Made by a program: the position numbers and the translations under genes. Source: Novosphingobium sp. AP12 (GTDB taxonomy: Bacteria > Pseudomonadota > Alphaproteobacteria > Sphingomonadales > Sphingomonadaceae). From it: a DNA stretch of 64,000 nt. Positions 25,200-33,457 of this stretch are shown here, one piece after another (position 1 is the first letter of the stretch; each line of letters opens with the position of its first letter). Under the pieces are notes generated by a model that was given only the letters and a program-made list of their open reading frames with translations, ran no database searches and was not told the origin of the DNA. The DNA is taken from the NCBI RefSeq assembly GCF_000281975.1, contig NZ_AKKE01000065.1:1-64000 (forward strand). The letters are read 5' to 3'.

Positions 25200-25213
25200 C
25201 AAGATATATCTTG
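25200..25213. promoter_or_regulatory. Perfect 14-bp palindrome CAAGATATATCTTG, likely operator
   Basis: This AT-rich palindrome stands out in GC-rich DNA between the binding-protein gene (25227) and the methyltransferase start (25120). It resembles operators of PadR/YqjI-type repressors, which in other bacteria control SIP-family ferric reductase genes (recalled family knowledge, not checked). No PadR-type gene is in the window. Confidence 0.5.
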
Positions 25214-25226
25214 TAACGAACTTGTA

Positions 25227-26783
25227 TCAGCTCTTGAGCCAGATGCGATCAAACCGCCATGTCGGGAAGTGCGAATGCTCCGGCTTCACCCCGCCGACGT
25301 TGGGGGCAATGGCGTCGAGGGTGTTCTGGAAGCCCCAGATCAGCAACCCGCCGCGTTCGTGCTGGATGCGCTGCGCTTCGTGGACGAGGGGGCTGCGGCG
25401 CGCGAGGTCGGGCTGTGCCAGTGCCTCGCGCACGAGGCTATCGAAGCGCGCATCTTTGAAATTGCTGCGGTTGGTCTGGGCGTAGGGTCCGTCGTTGCCC
25501 ATCGCGGCGGCGAGGAACGGCTGGCCGAGCGTGCCGCCGGTGCTGAACGCAAAGTCGTTGCGCAAGGGACCGTTGTAGGTCGCGGCATCGACCTGCCGGA
25601 CCTTCACCGTCACGCCCAGCTTCGCCGCCTGTTGCGCGAGCACCAGCGCCGCGCTGGTCCCGGCGGCGTCGGCGGTCAGTTCGACGGTAGGCCCTTCCGC
25701 CCCGGCGGCGCGCAGCAGGCTGCGGGCCTGCTCCGGGTCATGACGGCGCTGCGGGATGGCCTTGTCGAACGTCGGGTCGTGCGGGGCGTAGAGGTCGTTG
25801 GCGACGCGTCCCTGGCCGCGCAGTACGCGCTGCACGAGGTCGTCGCGGTCGGCGAGGAGGCGGAAGGCCTGGCGCACGCGCACGTCGTCGAACGGCGGCT
25901 TGCTGACGTTCATGGCGAAGCCGCGCCACCAGTTGGTCTGCGAAGTAACCAGACGGACGCGCGGGTTGCCCTGCGCCAGCGGCGCCTGCTCGGGTGCGAT
26001 GGCGTGGGCCATGTCGATCTGCCCGCTCTGCAGTGCCTCGAAGCGCGAGACCTGGTCCTTGAAGTCGATGATCTCCAGCTCGTCCGGCCAGGGGCCTTCG
26101 CGGAAGTAGTTGTCGAAGCGAGTGAACAGCGAGCGGCGGCCGGGCTGGAAGTCCTTGATGCGGTAAGGCCCCGCGCCGACCGGGTTGGTGACCGGGTGAT
26201 AGTCCAGCGGCACGATGCCGCCGAAGTTCACCCAGGTGTCGGGCAGCGGCAGGAAGCCGATGCCGTCTCGAATGGGGATGCGCACGGTGCGCTCGTCGAG
26301 CTTCTCCAGCCGGTCGCGGTCGACCAGCGCCACCGTGGCGCCGTTTGGCGAGGCCAGCCTGGGGTCGGTGAGGCGGCGCACCGAATGGACGACGTCGTCC
26401 GCCGTGATGGTCTTGCCGTTGTGGAATCCCAGCCCTTGCCGCAGCCGGATCGTCCAGGCCGAGGCGTCGGCGTTAGGCTCGGCGAATTCCGCGAGGGCAA
26501 GCTGCGGAAACATGTCGTCGCTCCACTCCCACAGTTTCGCGTAGAGCGCGAAGCCGCGGATCGTGCTCGACATGCCCGAGGGCTTGTGCGCGTCGAGGTT
26601 GCCGGCGGCCGCCTCGCCGATCACCCCCAGCCGCAGGCGGCCGCCGCGCCGGGGCCTGCCATCGTCCGTGCCGGGCGCGGTGTCGGGGCGCGAGCACCCG
26701 GACATGCCGCCCCCGAACAAGGCCCCCGCGCCCGCCGCGCCGGCAAGGCCGAGGAAGTCGCGGCGAGGTAGGATCAGGCTCAT
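25227..26783 (-). CDS. Oligopeptide-type ABC substrate-binding lipoprotein (copy 1)
   Basis: A 518-aa SBP of the DppA/OppA (family 5) type. The N-terminus carries a twin-arginine motif PRRDFLGL and a lipobox Cys at about 30 (GMSGCS). The core shows WTIRLRQGLGFHNGKTITADDVVHSVRR and NPVGAGPYRIKDFQPG. It starts 14 nt after the TonB receptor gene of the same operon (sigma-54 promoter 29491-29506). It has two close paralogues (33458, 36710). No permease or ATPase is adjacent, so it probably feeds the single peptide-type transporter at 41461-45256. Its ligand is likely the compound brought in by the receptor, not necessarily a peptide. Confidence 0.85.
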   Translation of the reverse strand: MSLILPRRDFLGLAGAAGAGALFGGGMSGCSRPDTAPGTDDGRPRRGGRLRLGVIGEAAAGNLDAHKPSGMSSTIRGFALYAKLWEWSDDMFPQLALAEFAEPNADASAWTIRLRQGLGFHNGKTITADDVVHSVRRLTDPRLASPNGATVALVDRDRLEKLDERTVRIPIRDGIGFLPLPDTWVNFGGIVPLDYHPVTNPVGAGPYRIKDFQPGRRSLFTRFDNYFREGPWPDELEIIDFKDQVSRFEALQSGQIDMAHAIAPEQAPLAQGNPRVRLVTSQTNWWRGFAMNVSKPPFDDVRVRQAFRLLADRDDLVQRVLRGQGRVANDLYAPHDPTFDKAIPQRRHDPEQARSLLRAAGAEGPTVELTADAAGTSAALVLAQQAAKLGVTVKVRQVDAATYNGPLRNDFAFSTGGTLGQPFLAAAMGNDGPYAQTNRSNFKDARFDSLVREALAQPDLARRSPLVHEAQRIQHERGGLLIWGFQNTLDAIAPNVGGVKPEHSHFPTWRFDRIWLKS

Positions 26784-26796
26784 CGTCCAGGCTCCA

Positions 26797-29388
26797 TCAG
26801 AAGTTGTAGCCGATCTGCGCCACGATCGACCGGCCGCGCGTGGGCTGGAGGAAGGTGTTGGTCGATCCGGCGAGGCCGCTGACGAAGTTGCGCTGGTCGG
26901 TCAGGTTCTGCACCTGGATCGCCACGTTCCACACCGGCTGGCGGTAGAACACGCCGAGGTCGAGGTTATAGCTGGTGGGGATGCGCACCGTCTTGCTGAG
27001 GTTGAGATACCAGGGGCTCGTCAGCCACCCCGAAAGTTCGGCGCCGAAGCCGGAAGAATGGCGCCAGTCGACGTAGCCGCTGAGGTTGTACTTGGGGATC
27101 TGCACCGCGTCGAAGCGGCCCGCCGGCAGCTGGTTCAGCACGTTGTTGTCGCTGAACACCGTCCCGTTGTCGGGAATGAAGCCGCGCGGCGCGAAGCCGA
27201 CCTGCGACGTATATTCGTTATAGGCCGACAGGTAGTTGAAGTTGAGGCCGGTGCGGATCGCCTCGTCCGGCTGGTAGCGCAGGGTCGCCTCGATGCCCTT
27301 CACCTTGAGGCGGGCGATGTTGTTGAACTGGTCCGGGCTCTGGTCACGCGCCTGCTTGAAGCCGGCGAGGGTGAGGAACAGCTGGCCGGCGATCGGCTCG
27401 GCCTTGATGCCCACCTCGTAGAGTTCGCTGAGGCTCTTGAACTGGAGCGGGTTGAGCAGGTTCGCCGCCGTCCCGCTGCCCCAGCTGAGGCCGTTGGCGA
27501 AGCCGCCGGTGTTGATCGCGATCGAACGGTCGTAGGTGAAGTAGATCGTCGAGTTCGCGGTCGGCTTCAGGTAGGGGCTGACCTGGACCGAATAGAGCTT
27601 GTAGTCGCCGTCGTCCTTGCGCTCGCTGGCACCCGGCAGGGGGAAGGGGTTCTTGATCGAGGCGTCCACCCAGCTCCGGCTCGCGCCCGCGTTGAGCCCG
27701 GCGAAGTCGCCGAACTTCAGGTTGTGCTGGGTGAAGACCGTCGTGGTGCTCCACTTCGACTGCGAAGTGTAGGACGCGACCGATTCCGCGTAGAGCCCGT
27801 TGCCCGCGTAGTACATCGGCGGCAGGCTCAGCCAGCCGAGCGAATCCGAGAACTGCGGCACGCCCGCTGTCCCGATCCATGCCGCGTTGCCACCGTTGGG
27901 GTTCGATCCGGTGAGGCCGAGCAGGTCGCCGGGGTTCTTGGTCGAGGGATCGAGCGTCAGGTCGTAGGCGTAGATGTTGGTGCCGAAGCTGTTGTTCGCG
28001 GCGATCGAGCGGTTGGTCTCGCGCCGGTAGATCACCCCGGTGTTGCTGTCGTCGATGATGCCGCCGCCGAATTCGAACTGGTGGCGCAGCTCGAGCCGGT
28101 TGTCGAAGATGCGGTCGCGCGATTGCACCTGGAACGAGCCCACCGCGTCGGTGGTGTCGTTCGAGCGCTGGTAGAACGTGCTGTTCACCAGGGTGGTATG
28201 CTCGCCGATGTCGTAGGCGAGGCGCAGCTGGGCAGTGAGGCGATCGGCGGTGTTCTTGTCCTCGGCGCGCTGCGAGGCCTGGCGCGAGAGCTTGACGAGG
28301 TCGTTGCCGGCGAGCGTGGGATCGTAGACCCAGCCGCGCACTGTGCCGGGCCGGGTCTGGGTGTTGGGCGAGGCGGACTGGAACGTGCCGGGCACCACCA
28401 CGTACTGGCCGGCGGAATTGCGCGCGCGCTGCACCCAGCCGGTCGTCGCGGAATCGGCCGCGCCCGAGGCGAACACCGGCGACCAGTAGGTCGCGCCGTT
28501 CTGGATGATCGGAGTGGCGCGGCCGGCGGCATAGAGGCCGTCGTCGACCAGGTCCTGCGTCGCGCGGTTCCAGCCGTGGGTGACGTTCCAGTCATAGTAG
28601 TCGTCGTAGGCGAAGTTGAGGTCGGCGCGGAAGTTGCTCGTGGGCTTCCAGGCCAGCGCCCCGTAGAAGGCGTAGTAGTTGTTCTTGACGTTGTCGTAGT
28701 AGTCGTCCTGCTTCTGCACCGTCACGCTGGCGCGATAGGCCAGCGTGTCGCTCAGCGGCCCGGTGTCGTCGCCGGTGATGGTGAAGCCGAGCTTGGAATC
28801 GCCGTCCGGGATCAGCGTGCCGATGCGCGTCGTCAGGCTGGAGCGGCGCTGCTCGAAATCGGGCTTCTTGGTCAGGTAGTTGATGTAGCCGCCGCTGCCG
28901 GTCACCGATCCGAATATCACCGAGGACGGCCCCGCGACGATGTCCGCGCCCTCGTAGGCGTTGAAGTTGGCCGGGTGGCGCACCGCATAGCCGCGCTGGC
29001 CGTCCTGGAAGATCTCCGAGCCCTGCCCGCGTAGCTGCGGGGCGATGCCCGCGTTCTGGCCGCCGCCGCGCGTGATGCCCGGCGTGTACTTGGCGAGGTC
29101 GTCCGAGTTGAGGATGATGTCCTTGGTCAGCTGCTCGGCATTGATCTGGGTGACCGAGCGCGGCGTGTTCAGGATGCTCTCGCCGGTTCCGTAGATCGAG
29201 GTCGGGGCGCGGGTCGGCAGCACCGAGGTCGCCTGGTTGATGCGCTCGCCGTTCACGGTGATGGAACCGGTGGTGCCGTCCTGTTCGTCGGCCTCCGCGC
29301 TGGGGGCGGCGGCATCCTCCGCCCAGGCGACGCCCGAGAAGGCGAAGCCGAGGATGCTGATGCCGAGAAAGTACTTGGTGACGCCCAT
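26797..29388 (-). CDS. TonB-dependent siderophore-type outer-membrane receptor
   Basis: An 863-aa TonB receptor with a short signal peptide ending near VAWAED. Its plug is of the ferric-siderophore receptor type: ILNTPRSVTQINAEQLTKDI, a YTPGITRGGGQNAGIAP segment and YEGADIVAGPSSVIFGS. The C-terminus is IGYNF. Despite the siderophore-like plug, it has a perfect sigma-54 promoter and is followed by a peptide-type binding protein, which places it in the sulfur regulon. It may take up an organosulfur ligand or a chelate. Confidence 0.88.
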   Translation of the reverse strand: MGVTKYFLGISILGFAFSGVAWAEDAAAPSAEADEQDGTTGSITVNGERINQATSVLPTRAPTSIYGTGESILNTPRSVTQINAEQLTKDIILNSDDLAKYTPGITRGGGQNAGIAPQLRGQGSEIFQDGQRGYAVRHPANFNAYEGADIVAGPSSVIFGSVTGSGGYINYLTKKPDFEQRRSSLTTRIGTLIPDGDSKLGFTITGDDTGPLSDTLAYRASVTVQKQDDYYDNVKNNYYAFYGALAWKPTSNFRADLNFAYDDYYDWNVTHGWNRATQDLVDDGLYAAGRATPIIQNGATYWSPVFASGAADSATTGWVQRARNSAGQYVVVPGTFQSASPNTQTRPGTVRGWVYDPTLAGNDLVKLSRQASQRAEDKNTADRLTAQLRLAYDIGEHTTLVNSTFYQRSNDTTDAVGSFQVQSRDRIFDNRLELRHQFEFGGGIIDDSNTGVIYRRETNRSIAANNSFGTNIYAYDLTLDPSTKNPGDLLGLTGSNPNGGNAAWIGTAGVPQFSDSLGWLSLPPMYYAGNGLYAESVASYTSQSKWSTTTVFTQHNLKFGDFAGLNAGASRSWVDASIKNPFPLPGASERKDDGDYKLYSVQVSPYLKPTANSTIYFTYDRSIAINTGGFANGLSWGSGTAANLLNPLQFKSLSELYEVGIKAEPIAGQLFLTLAGFKQARDQSPDQFNNIARLKVKGIEATLRYQPDEAIRTGLNFNYLSAYNEYTSQVGFAPRGFIPDNGTVFSDNNVLNQLPAGRFDAVQIPKYNLSGYVDWRHSSGFGAELSGWLTSPWYLNLSKTVRIPTSYNLDLGVFYRQPVWNVAIQVQNLTDQRNFVSGLAGSTNTFLQPTRGRSIVAQIGYNF

Positions 29389-29490
29389 GGAATGCTCCTG
29401 CCTGAACCCGACGATGCGGCGTTTCTTCCAAGGTGGAGTCGATGCCCGATGCAGACCCTCCGCATCGTCGCCCCCCCTTGCAGGCTTGTA

Positions 29491-29506
29491 AGCAAAGCAC
29501 GTGCCA
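29491..29506 (-). promoter_or_regulatory. Sigma-54 promoter for the siderophore-type receptor operon
   Basis: The minus strand reads TGGCACGTGCTTTGCT, a full consensus match, about 103 nt before the receptor start. It is divergent from 29785-29800. Confidence 0.85.
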
Positions 29507-29784
29507 GAGGTATTTATCGTTTTATTTCAACATAGTTTTGTTCGTGCGCTGGTGGAAAGCCAGCACCGATGCTGCGCTTTGAGCAGCCCTCGATCCTCTC
29601 TGTTCGAAGGAACGGGGGCCGCCCGGGCAGCGGCTGGTGGACGAGTTGCCTCCCCCTCCATCGGTCGCTTCGCAACCGCCACCTCCCCATGGCTTCGCAA
29701 CAGGGAGGATTGGCTGGGTGAATTTGAAACAGCCCGGACCGACGACCTTCGCGAATCACTCTGATAAATCAGCACAAGTCTCGC
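29507..29784. other. Intergenic region between divergent sigma-54 promoters
   Basis: This 278-bp stretch holds no credible gene. Next to the minus promoter it has an AT-rich patch (around 29510-29535). Short repeats such as TTCGCAAC (twice, near 29685 and 29706) and a TGCTGCGCTTTGAGCAG element near 29570 are possible activator or bending sites. No copy of TGTGCAGATCG was found here. Confidence 0.4.
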
Positions 29785-29800
29785 TGGCCCAAGTCTTGCT
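29785..29800 (+). promoter_or_regulatory. Sigma-54 promoter for the 29863-31645 operon
   Basis: The plus strand reads TGGCCCAAGTCTTGCT: GG and TTGC elements at the right spacing, with C for A in the -24 element. It is 63 nt before the ATG at 29863. Confidence 0.75.
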
Positions 29801-29862
29801 TCCAAGCCTTCGACGGAACCTGCTGCGCTTCAAACGCAGCACGACAGCGAACTGGAGCGAAC

Positions 29863-31044
29863 ATGGCAGTCAAGCTTCTATGGTATCTCACCGCGCCCGA
29901 CGGCGTGGTCCCCTGGGAGGAGAGCGGACGGTGGGACACCGGTTTCGACCACCTCCAACAGCTTGCCGCGACGATCGACAAGCTGGGTTTCTACGGTGCC
30001 CTGCTGGCGACCGGCTACGGCGGCAACGACGTGCTGACGGTGGCGGCGGCGACGCTGTCGGTGACGCGGCGGATGACGTTCCTGGGCGCGGTTCATCCGG
30101 GCCTGCTGTCGCCCGCCAAGCTGGCGCAGATCGCGCTGACCATCAACGAGTTCTCCGGCGGGCGGTTGGCGCTCAACGCGGTGAACGGCAACGACGCGAC
30201 GCAGGCAGCCTATGGCATGTACCTGAAGCACGACGAGCGCTACGACTTCAGCCTCGAATACTGGCGCGCGTTCAAGCACGCCTACTCGGGCGCCCCGGAA
30301 GGGTTCCACGGCAAGTACATCCAGCTGACCCCGCCGCCCGCACGCGGCTATCGTCCGGCGCACGAGGGGGCGGAGCGCGATCCCGTGGCGCTGTGGGGCG
30401 CGGGCACGTCGCCGCCGGGCGTGGCCCATTCGGTGCAGCTGCTCGACACCTACCTGAGTTTCGCCGACACCCCGCCGAAGCTGGGTGACAAGTTCCGCCG
30501 GGTCGGCGCGGAAGCGGCGAAGCTGGGCCGCACGCTCGACTACGGCACCCGCCTGCAGATCATCGTGCGCGAGACCGAGGATGAGGCCTGGGACTACGCG
30601 CAGTGGCTGATCGACCAGACCTCGCTCGATTACGCCTACCAGGGGCTCAAGCGCTTCCTGCCGCCGGGTGAGACGCTTGAGACCTACCGCAGCCCCGACC
30701 CGCAGGTGAACCGCAACCTCGACACCCTGCGCGCCGGGCGCTGGCCGAAGGCGCGCGACTTCGAGATCTATCCGAACATCTGGACCGGCCCGGCACTGCA
30801 CGGCTTCGGCATCCTCGGCCCCGGCGCGGGCACCACGCTGGTCGGCAGCGCGGAGAACGTCGCCGCGCGCATCCGCGAGTTCGAGGCGCAGGGAGCGACC
30901 TCGTTCATCCTCTCGGGCTGGCCGCTGATCGAGGAGGCGCACCGCGTGGCGCACCTGCTGTTCCCGCTGCTCGACCTCGACCACGGTTTCGAGGTGCCCC
31001 TGCTCAATGCCCGCCGTTCGCGGCCGCTACTGTCGGTCGCCTGA
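29863..31044 (+). CDS. SsuD-family alkanesulfonate-type monooxygenase
   Basis: A 393-aa SsuD-like enzyme. It starts KLLWYLTAPDG (SsuD: FWFLPTHGDG), has FDHLQQLAATIDKLGFYGALL, NEFSGGRLALNAVNGND, HDERYDFSLEYW, and the C-terminal TTLVGSAENVAARIREFEAQGATSFILSGWPLIEEAHRVA, all close to E. coli SsuD. The SsuD Arg226/His228 region reads TRLQIIVRETEDEAW, so the Arg is kept and the His is Gln. It is closely related to 40210-41421. It is co-transcribed with a RutE-like flavoprotein that starts 14 nt downstream and might supply reduced flavin. Confidence 0.88.
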   Translation: MAVKLLWYLTAPDGVVPWEESGRWDTGFDHLQQLAATIDKLGFYGALLATGYGGNDVLTVAAATLSVTRRMTFLGAVHPGLLSPAKLAQIALTINEFSGGRLALNAVNGNDATQAAYGMYLKHDERYDFSLEYWRAFKHAYSGAPEGFHGKYIQLTPPPARGYRPAHEGAERDPVALWGAGTSPPGVAHSVQLLDTYLSFADTPPKLGDKFRRVGAEAAKLGRTLDYGTRLQIIVRETEDEAWDYAQWLIDQTSLDYAYQGLKRFLPPGETLETYRSPDPQVNRNLDTLRAGRWPKARDFEIYPNIWTGPALHGFGILGPGAGTTLVGSAENVAARIREFEAQGATSFILSGWPLIEEAHRVAHLLFPLLDLDHGFEVPLLNARRSRPLLSVA

Positions 31045-31057
31045 GGAGATTTTGCGA

Positions 31058-31645
31058 ATGACCACCACCCTTGCCCCAGACGCGCTCGACCAGATCTTCG
31101 GGCAGGCGCGCAGCAACCACCGCTTCGACGACCGTGCGGTGGACGATGCGACGCTGCGCGATCTTTACGAGTTGACCAAGCTCGCGCCCACCGGCTTCAA
31201 CGCCCAGCCTGCGCGCTACGTCTTCGTGCGGAGCGCCGAGGCCAAGGCGCGGCTGGCGCCGGCACTGTCCAGCAGCAACCGCGAGAAGACGCTGGCCGCG
31301 CCGCTCAACGCCATCGTCGCGTGGGACAGCCGCTTCTTCGAGCACTTGCCGGACCTGCTGCCGGGGCGCGACGTGGCCGCCTACTTCGTGGAGGACGAGC
31401 GCATCCGCGCGGCGGGCACGTTCAACGCGGCGCTGCAGGCGGCATTCCTGATCGTCGCGGCGCGCTCGCTGGGCCTCGACGTGGGGCCGATGACGGGCTT
31501 CAACGCCGAGGCGCTCGACGCCGCGTTCTTCCCCGACGGCCGGTTGCGCTCGCTGCTGGTGCTGAACTTGGGCTACGGCGACCGCAGCGAGTTGCGCGGA
31601 CGCGGGCCAAGGCTGGCGTTCGAGGATGCGGTGAGCGTTCTGTAG
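31058..31645 (+). CDS. RutE-like nitroreductase-family flavoprotein
   Basis: A 195-aa nitroreductase-family protein, strongly like E. coli RutE (malonic semialdehyde reductase, 196 aa): QARSNHRFDDRAVDD, ELTKLAPTGFNAQPARYVFV, ALSSSNREKTLAAPLNAIVAWDS, LQAAFLIVAARSLGLDVGPMTGF and the C-terminal LNLGYGDRSELRGRGPRL. It binds FMN. No other pyrimidine-degradation (rut) gene is nearby. Its place behind an SsuD-like gene suggests it either reduces the aldehyde product of desulfonation or supplies FMNH2. GAGGAG lies upstream of the ATG at 31058. Confidence 0.85.
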   Translation: MTTTLAPDALDQIFGQARSNHRFDDRAVDDATLRDLYELTKLAPTGFNAQPARYVFVRSAEAKARLAPALSSSNREKTLAAPLNAIVAWDSRFFEHLPDLLPGRDVAAYFVEDERIRAAGTFNAALQAAFLIVAARSLGLDVGPMTGFNAEALDAAFFPDGRLRSLLVLNLGYGDRSELRGRGPRLAFEDAVSVL

Positions 31646-31651
31646 CGATCT

Positions 31652-31695
31652 GGCAGGAAGCGCCGCTGCGGTCGCACACGGCGGCACTTCCTGCC
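31652..31695. terminator. Hairpin between convergent operons
   Basis: A 9-bp perfect stem GGCAGGAAG / CTTCCTGCC encloses a further GC-rich inner repeat. It lies just after the stop of the RutE-like gene and before the stop of the aldolase-like gene on the other strand. No clear T-run, so strength is uncertain. Confidence 0.5.
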
Positions 31696-31713
31696 GGCAC
31701 CGGCCGTTGCCCC

Positions 31714-32394
31714 TCAGGCCGGTGCGAACTCGCGCGCGAACGAGCGCCCCTTTTCAAGTAGCCCAGTGCGCTTCCACTGCAGGTCGAGCGCACCTTCGGT
31801 GTAGACCTGCGCTCCGCCGATCTGCGCGGCGATGGCCTGGAGGCGAGCGGATTCCTCGATCAGCAGGATCAGCTGCGCGGTTTCGACGATGCCCTTGCCC
31901 CAGAAGTTGGCGCCGCCGTTGCTCTCCAGCAGGCCGGGCGGCGGGGCGAGGTCGGGGTAGGTGTCGAGCCGCGCGCGGATCGTCTCCAGCACGCTGACCC
32001 GCCTTTCGAGGTGGTTGGGAATTTCGCGTGCGAGCAGGTGGCGCTGCGCCGCGACGTAGAGGATCGGGAACGGCTTGTGCGCCAGCGACCACGCCGCGAG
32101 GTGCGGAGTATGCGCATGGATCAGCGTGTCCGCGCCGAGCCGCTCCTCGTTGAGCACCGATTCCTTGTGATCGGAGAAGCGCGAGGCGGTGACCGTCACC
32201 TCCGTGCCGCGCGACCACGGCGAGGGGAAGCGCACCGAGAGCAGCACGTCGCGGCCCGGCACGCGGTGTGCGATGTTGAAGATGAGGCTGGCGGTCAGCG
32301 TCCCGCTTTCCTTGAGGAAAGTGAAGGCGTGGGTCGCATCGCCCTTCACTTGCGCGATGGTTTCCGCCAGTTCGAGGTCGGTCGTATCGGTCAT
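31714..32394 (-). CDS. Class II aldolase/adducin-like protein (copy 2)
   Basis: A 226-aa member of the same family as 6195-6905 and 39456-40193, and the most divergent of the three. The HxH pair is His93/His95 (IHAHTPHLAAW). The third ligand site again reads SNGG (158-161) in place of NHG. It follows a DszB-like gene by 11 nt in a three-gene operon (binding protein, DszB-like, aldolase-like) driven from 35059-35074. The start at 32394 is chosen because the longer frame lies inside the DszB-like gene. The reaction is unknown. Confidence 0.72.
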   Translation of the reverse strand: MTDTTDLELAETIAQVKGDATHAFTFLKESGTLTASLIFNIAHRVPGRDVLLSVRFPSPWSRGTEVTVTASRFSDHKESVLNEERLGADTLIHAHTPHLAAWSLAHKPFPILYVAAQRHLLAREIPNHLERRVSVLETIRARLDTYPDLAPPPGLLESNGGANFWGKGIVETAQLILLIEESARLQAIAAQIGGAQVYTEGALDLQWKRTGLLEKGRSFAREFAPA

Positions 32395-32405
32395 GGCCGG
32401 CTTCC

Positions 32406-33422
32406 TTATTCCGCCGCGATGCTGGTTTCGGCGGCGACCAGGGCCTCTGCCTCGGCCAACGGGCCGCGCTCGATCCAGTCGGCGACGTCGAAGTCCGCCT
32501 CGAGGAAGCCCCAGGCGAACAGGAAGTCCTTCTGTGCCGACAGCCCCGCGATGTATTCGTCGGTCAGCCTGGGACGCAGGCTGGTGGCATAGCGCGGGAA
32601 AGTGGCGGCGATCGTCTCGCGGTCGGACCGGCCGTCTTCCTCGGTCAGGGCGTCGAGCGCCTCGTCCGGGTTCGCCTCGGACCACTCCGCCGCGCGCAGC
32701 AGGGCGGCGATGTAGCGCACCACGAGGGGCCGGTGCTGGTCGAGGAAGCTGCGGTGGACGGTGAGCGGGCGCGGGGTGCCGTTGTTGATGCGGTGCAGCG
32801 GGTCGGGCTCGTCGGTCAGCCGCACGAGTTCGTGCAGCTTCCCGCCATGCTCCCGGAAGAGACGCAGGCCCGAGGACTGGCGCAGGAACACCGCGTCCAC
32901 CCGCCCGTCGAACAGCGCCGCGAGCTCGGCCGCGCCCGAGGCGAACCCCTGTCCGCGCTCGACCGGCACGTCGACGAAGGTCACGTCGTTGCGGTCCAGT
33001 CCGGCGATGTCCAGTCCGCTCGCCAGCCCGTGGAAGTTGGCGCCGCGCTGGAAGTCGATCGAGATGCCCTCGTAGAGCGGCACCGCGAGCCGCTTTCCGG
33101 CAAGGTCGGAAAGCGAGCGGATGTCGCTGTCCCCACGGACCACGATCGACTGGAACTCATCCACCCAGCTGATCGCCAGCACCACCGTGTCGGCACCCCT
33201 GGCGCGCGCCCAGATCGGAGGGATGTTGCCGCCTTCGCGGAACATCGAGGGGATCGAGTGGTCGAAATGGCTTTCGCGCACCGCAGCGTCGCCCGATTCC
33301 TGGAGTGAGCGCAGGACCGCGCCGCCGTCCGCGAATTCGTCGTGCAGGAAGCCGCGCTGGATGGCGATGGTGGAGGCGGTGGCGCCGCCGCAGCGTGTGA
33401 ACAGGATCTCGGTATCGCTCAT
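32406..33422 (-). CDS. DszB-like protein (copy 3), divergent nucleophile loop
   Basis: A 338-aa DszB-like protein without a signal peptide. The nucleophile Cys11 is kept, but the loop reads FTRCGGATAS instead of FTRCPVPTAS. His52 (SHFDH) and Arg62-x-Gly-Gly are kept with the DszB spacing. This is the only active-type copy with an altered CPVP motif, which suggests a changed substrate pocket. It lies between a peptide-type binding protein gene (35 nt upstream) and an aldolase-like gene. AAGGA lies about 9 nt before the ATG at 33422. Predicted role: cytosolic desulfinase or a related C-S hydrolase. Confidence 0.75.
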   Translation of the reverse strand: MSDTEILFTRCGGATASTIAIQRGFLHDEFADGGAVLRSLQESGDAAVRESHFDHSIPSMFREGGNIPPIWARARGADTVVLAISWVDEFQSIVVRGDSDIRSLSDLAGKRLAVPLYEGISIDFQRGANFHGLASGLDIAGLDRNDVTFVDVPVERGQGFASGAAELAALFDGRVDAVFLRQSSGLRLFREHGGKLHELVRLTDEPDPLHRINNGTPRPLTVHRSFLDQHRPLVVRYIAALLRAAEWSEANPDEALDALTEEDGRSDRETIAATFPRYATSLRPRLTDEYIAGLSAQKDFLFAWGFLEADFDVADWIERGPLAEAEALVAAETSIAAE

Positions 33423-33457
33423 GATCGTATCCTTGCTTGCTTGGTGGTCGGTGGAAA

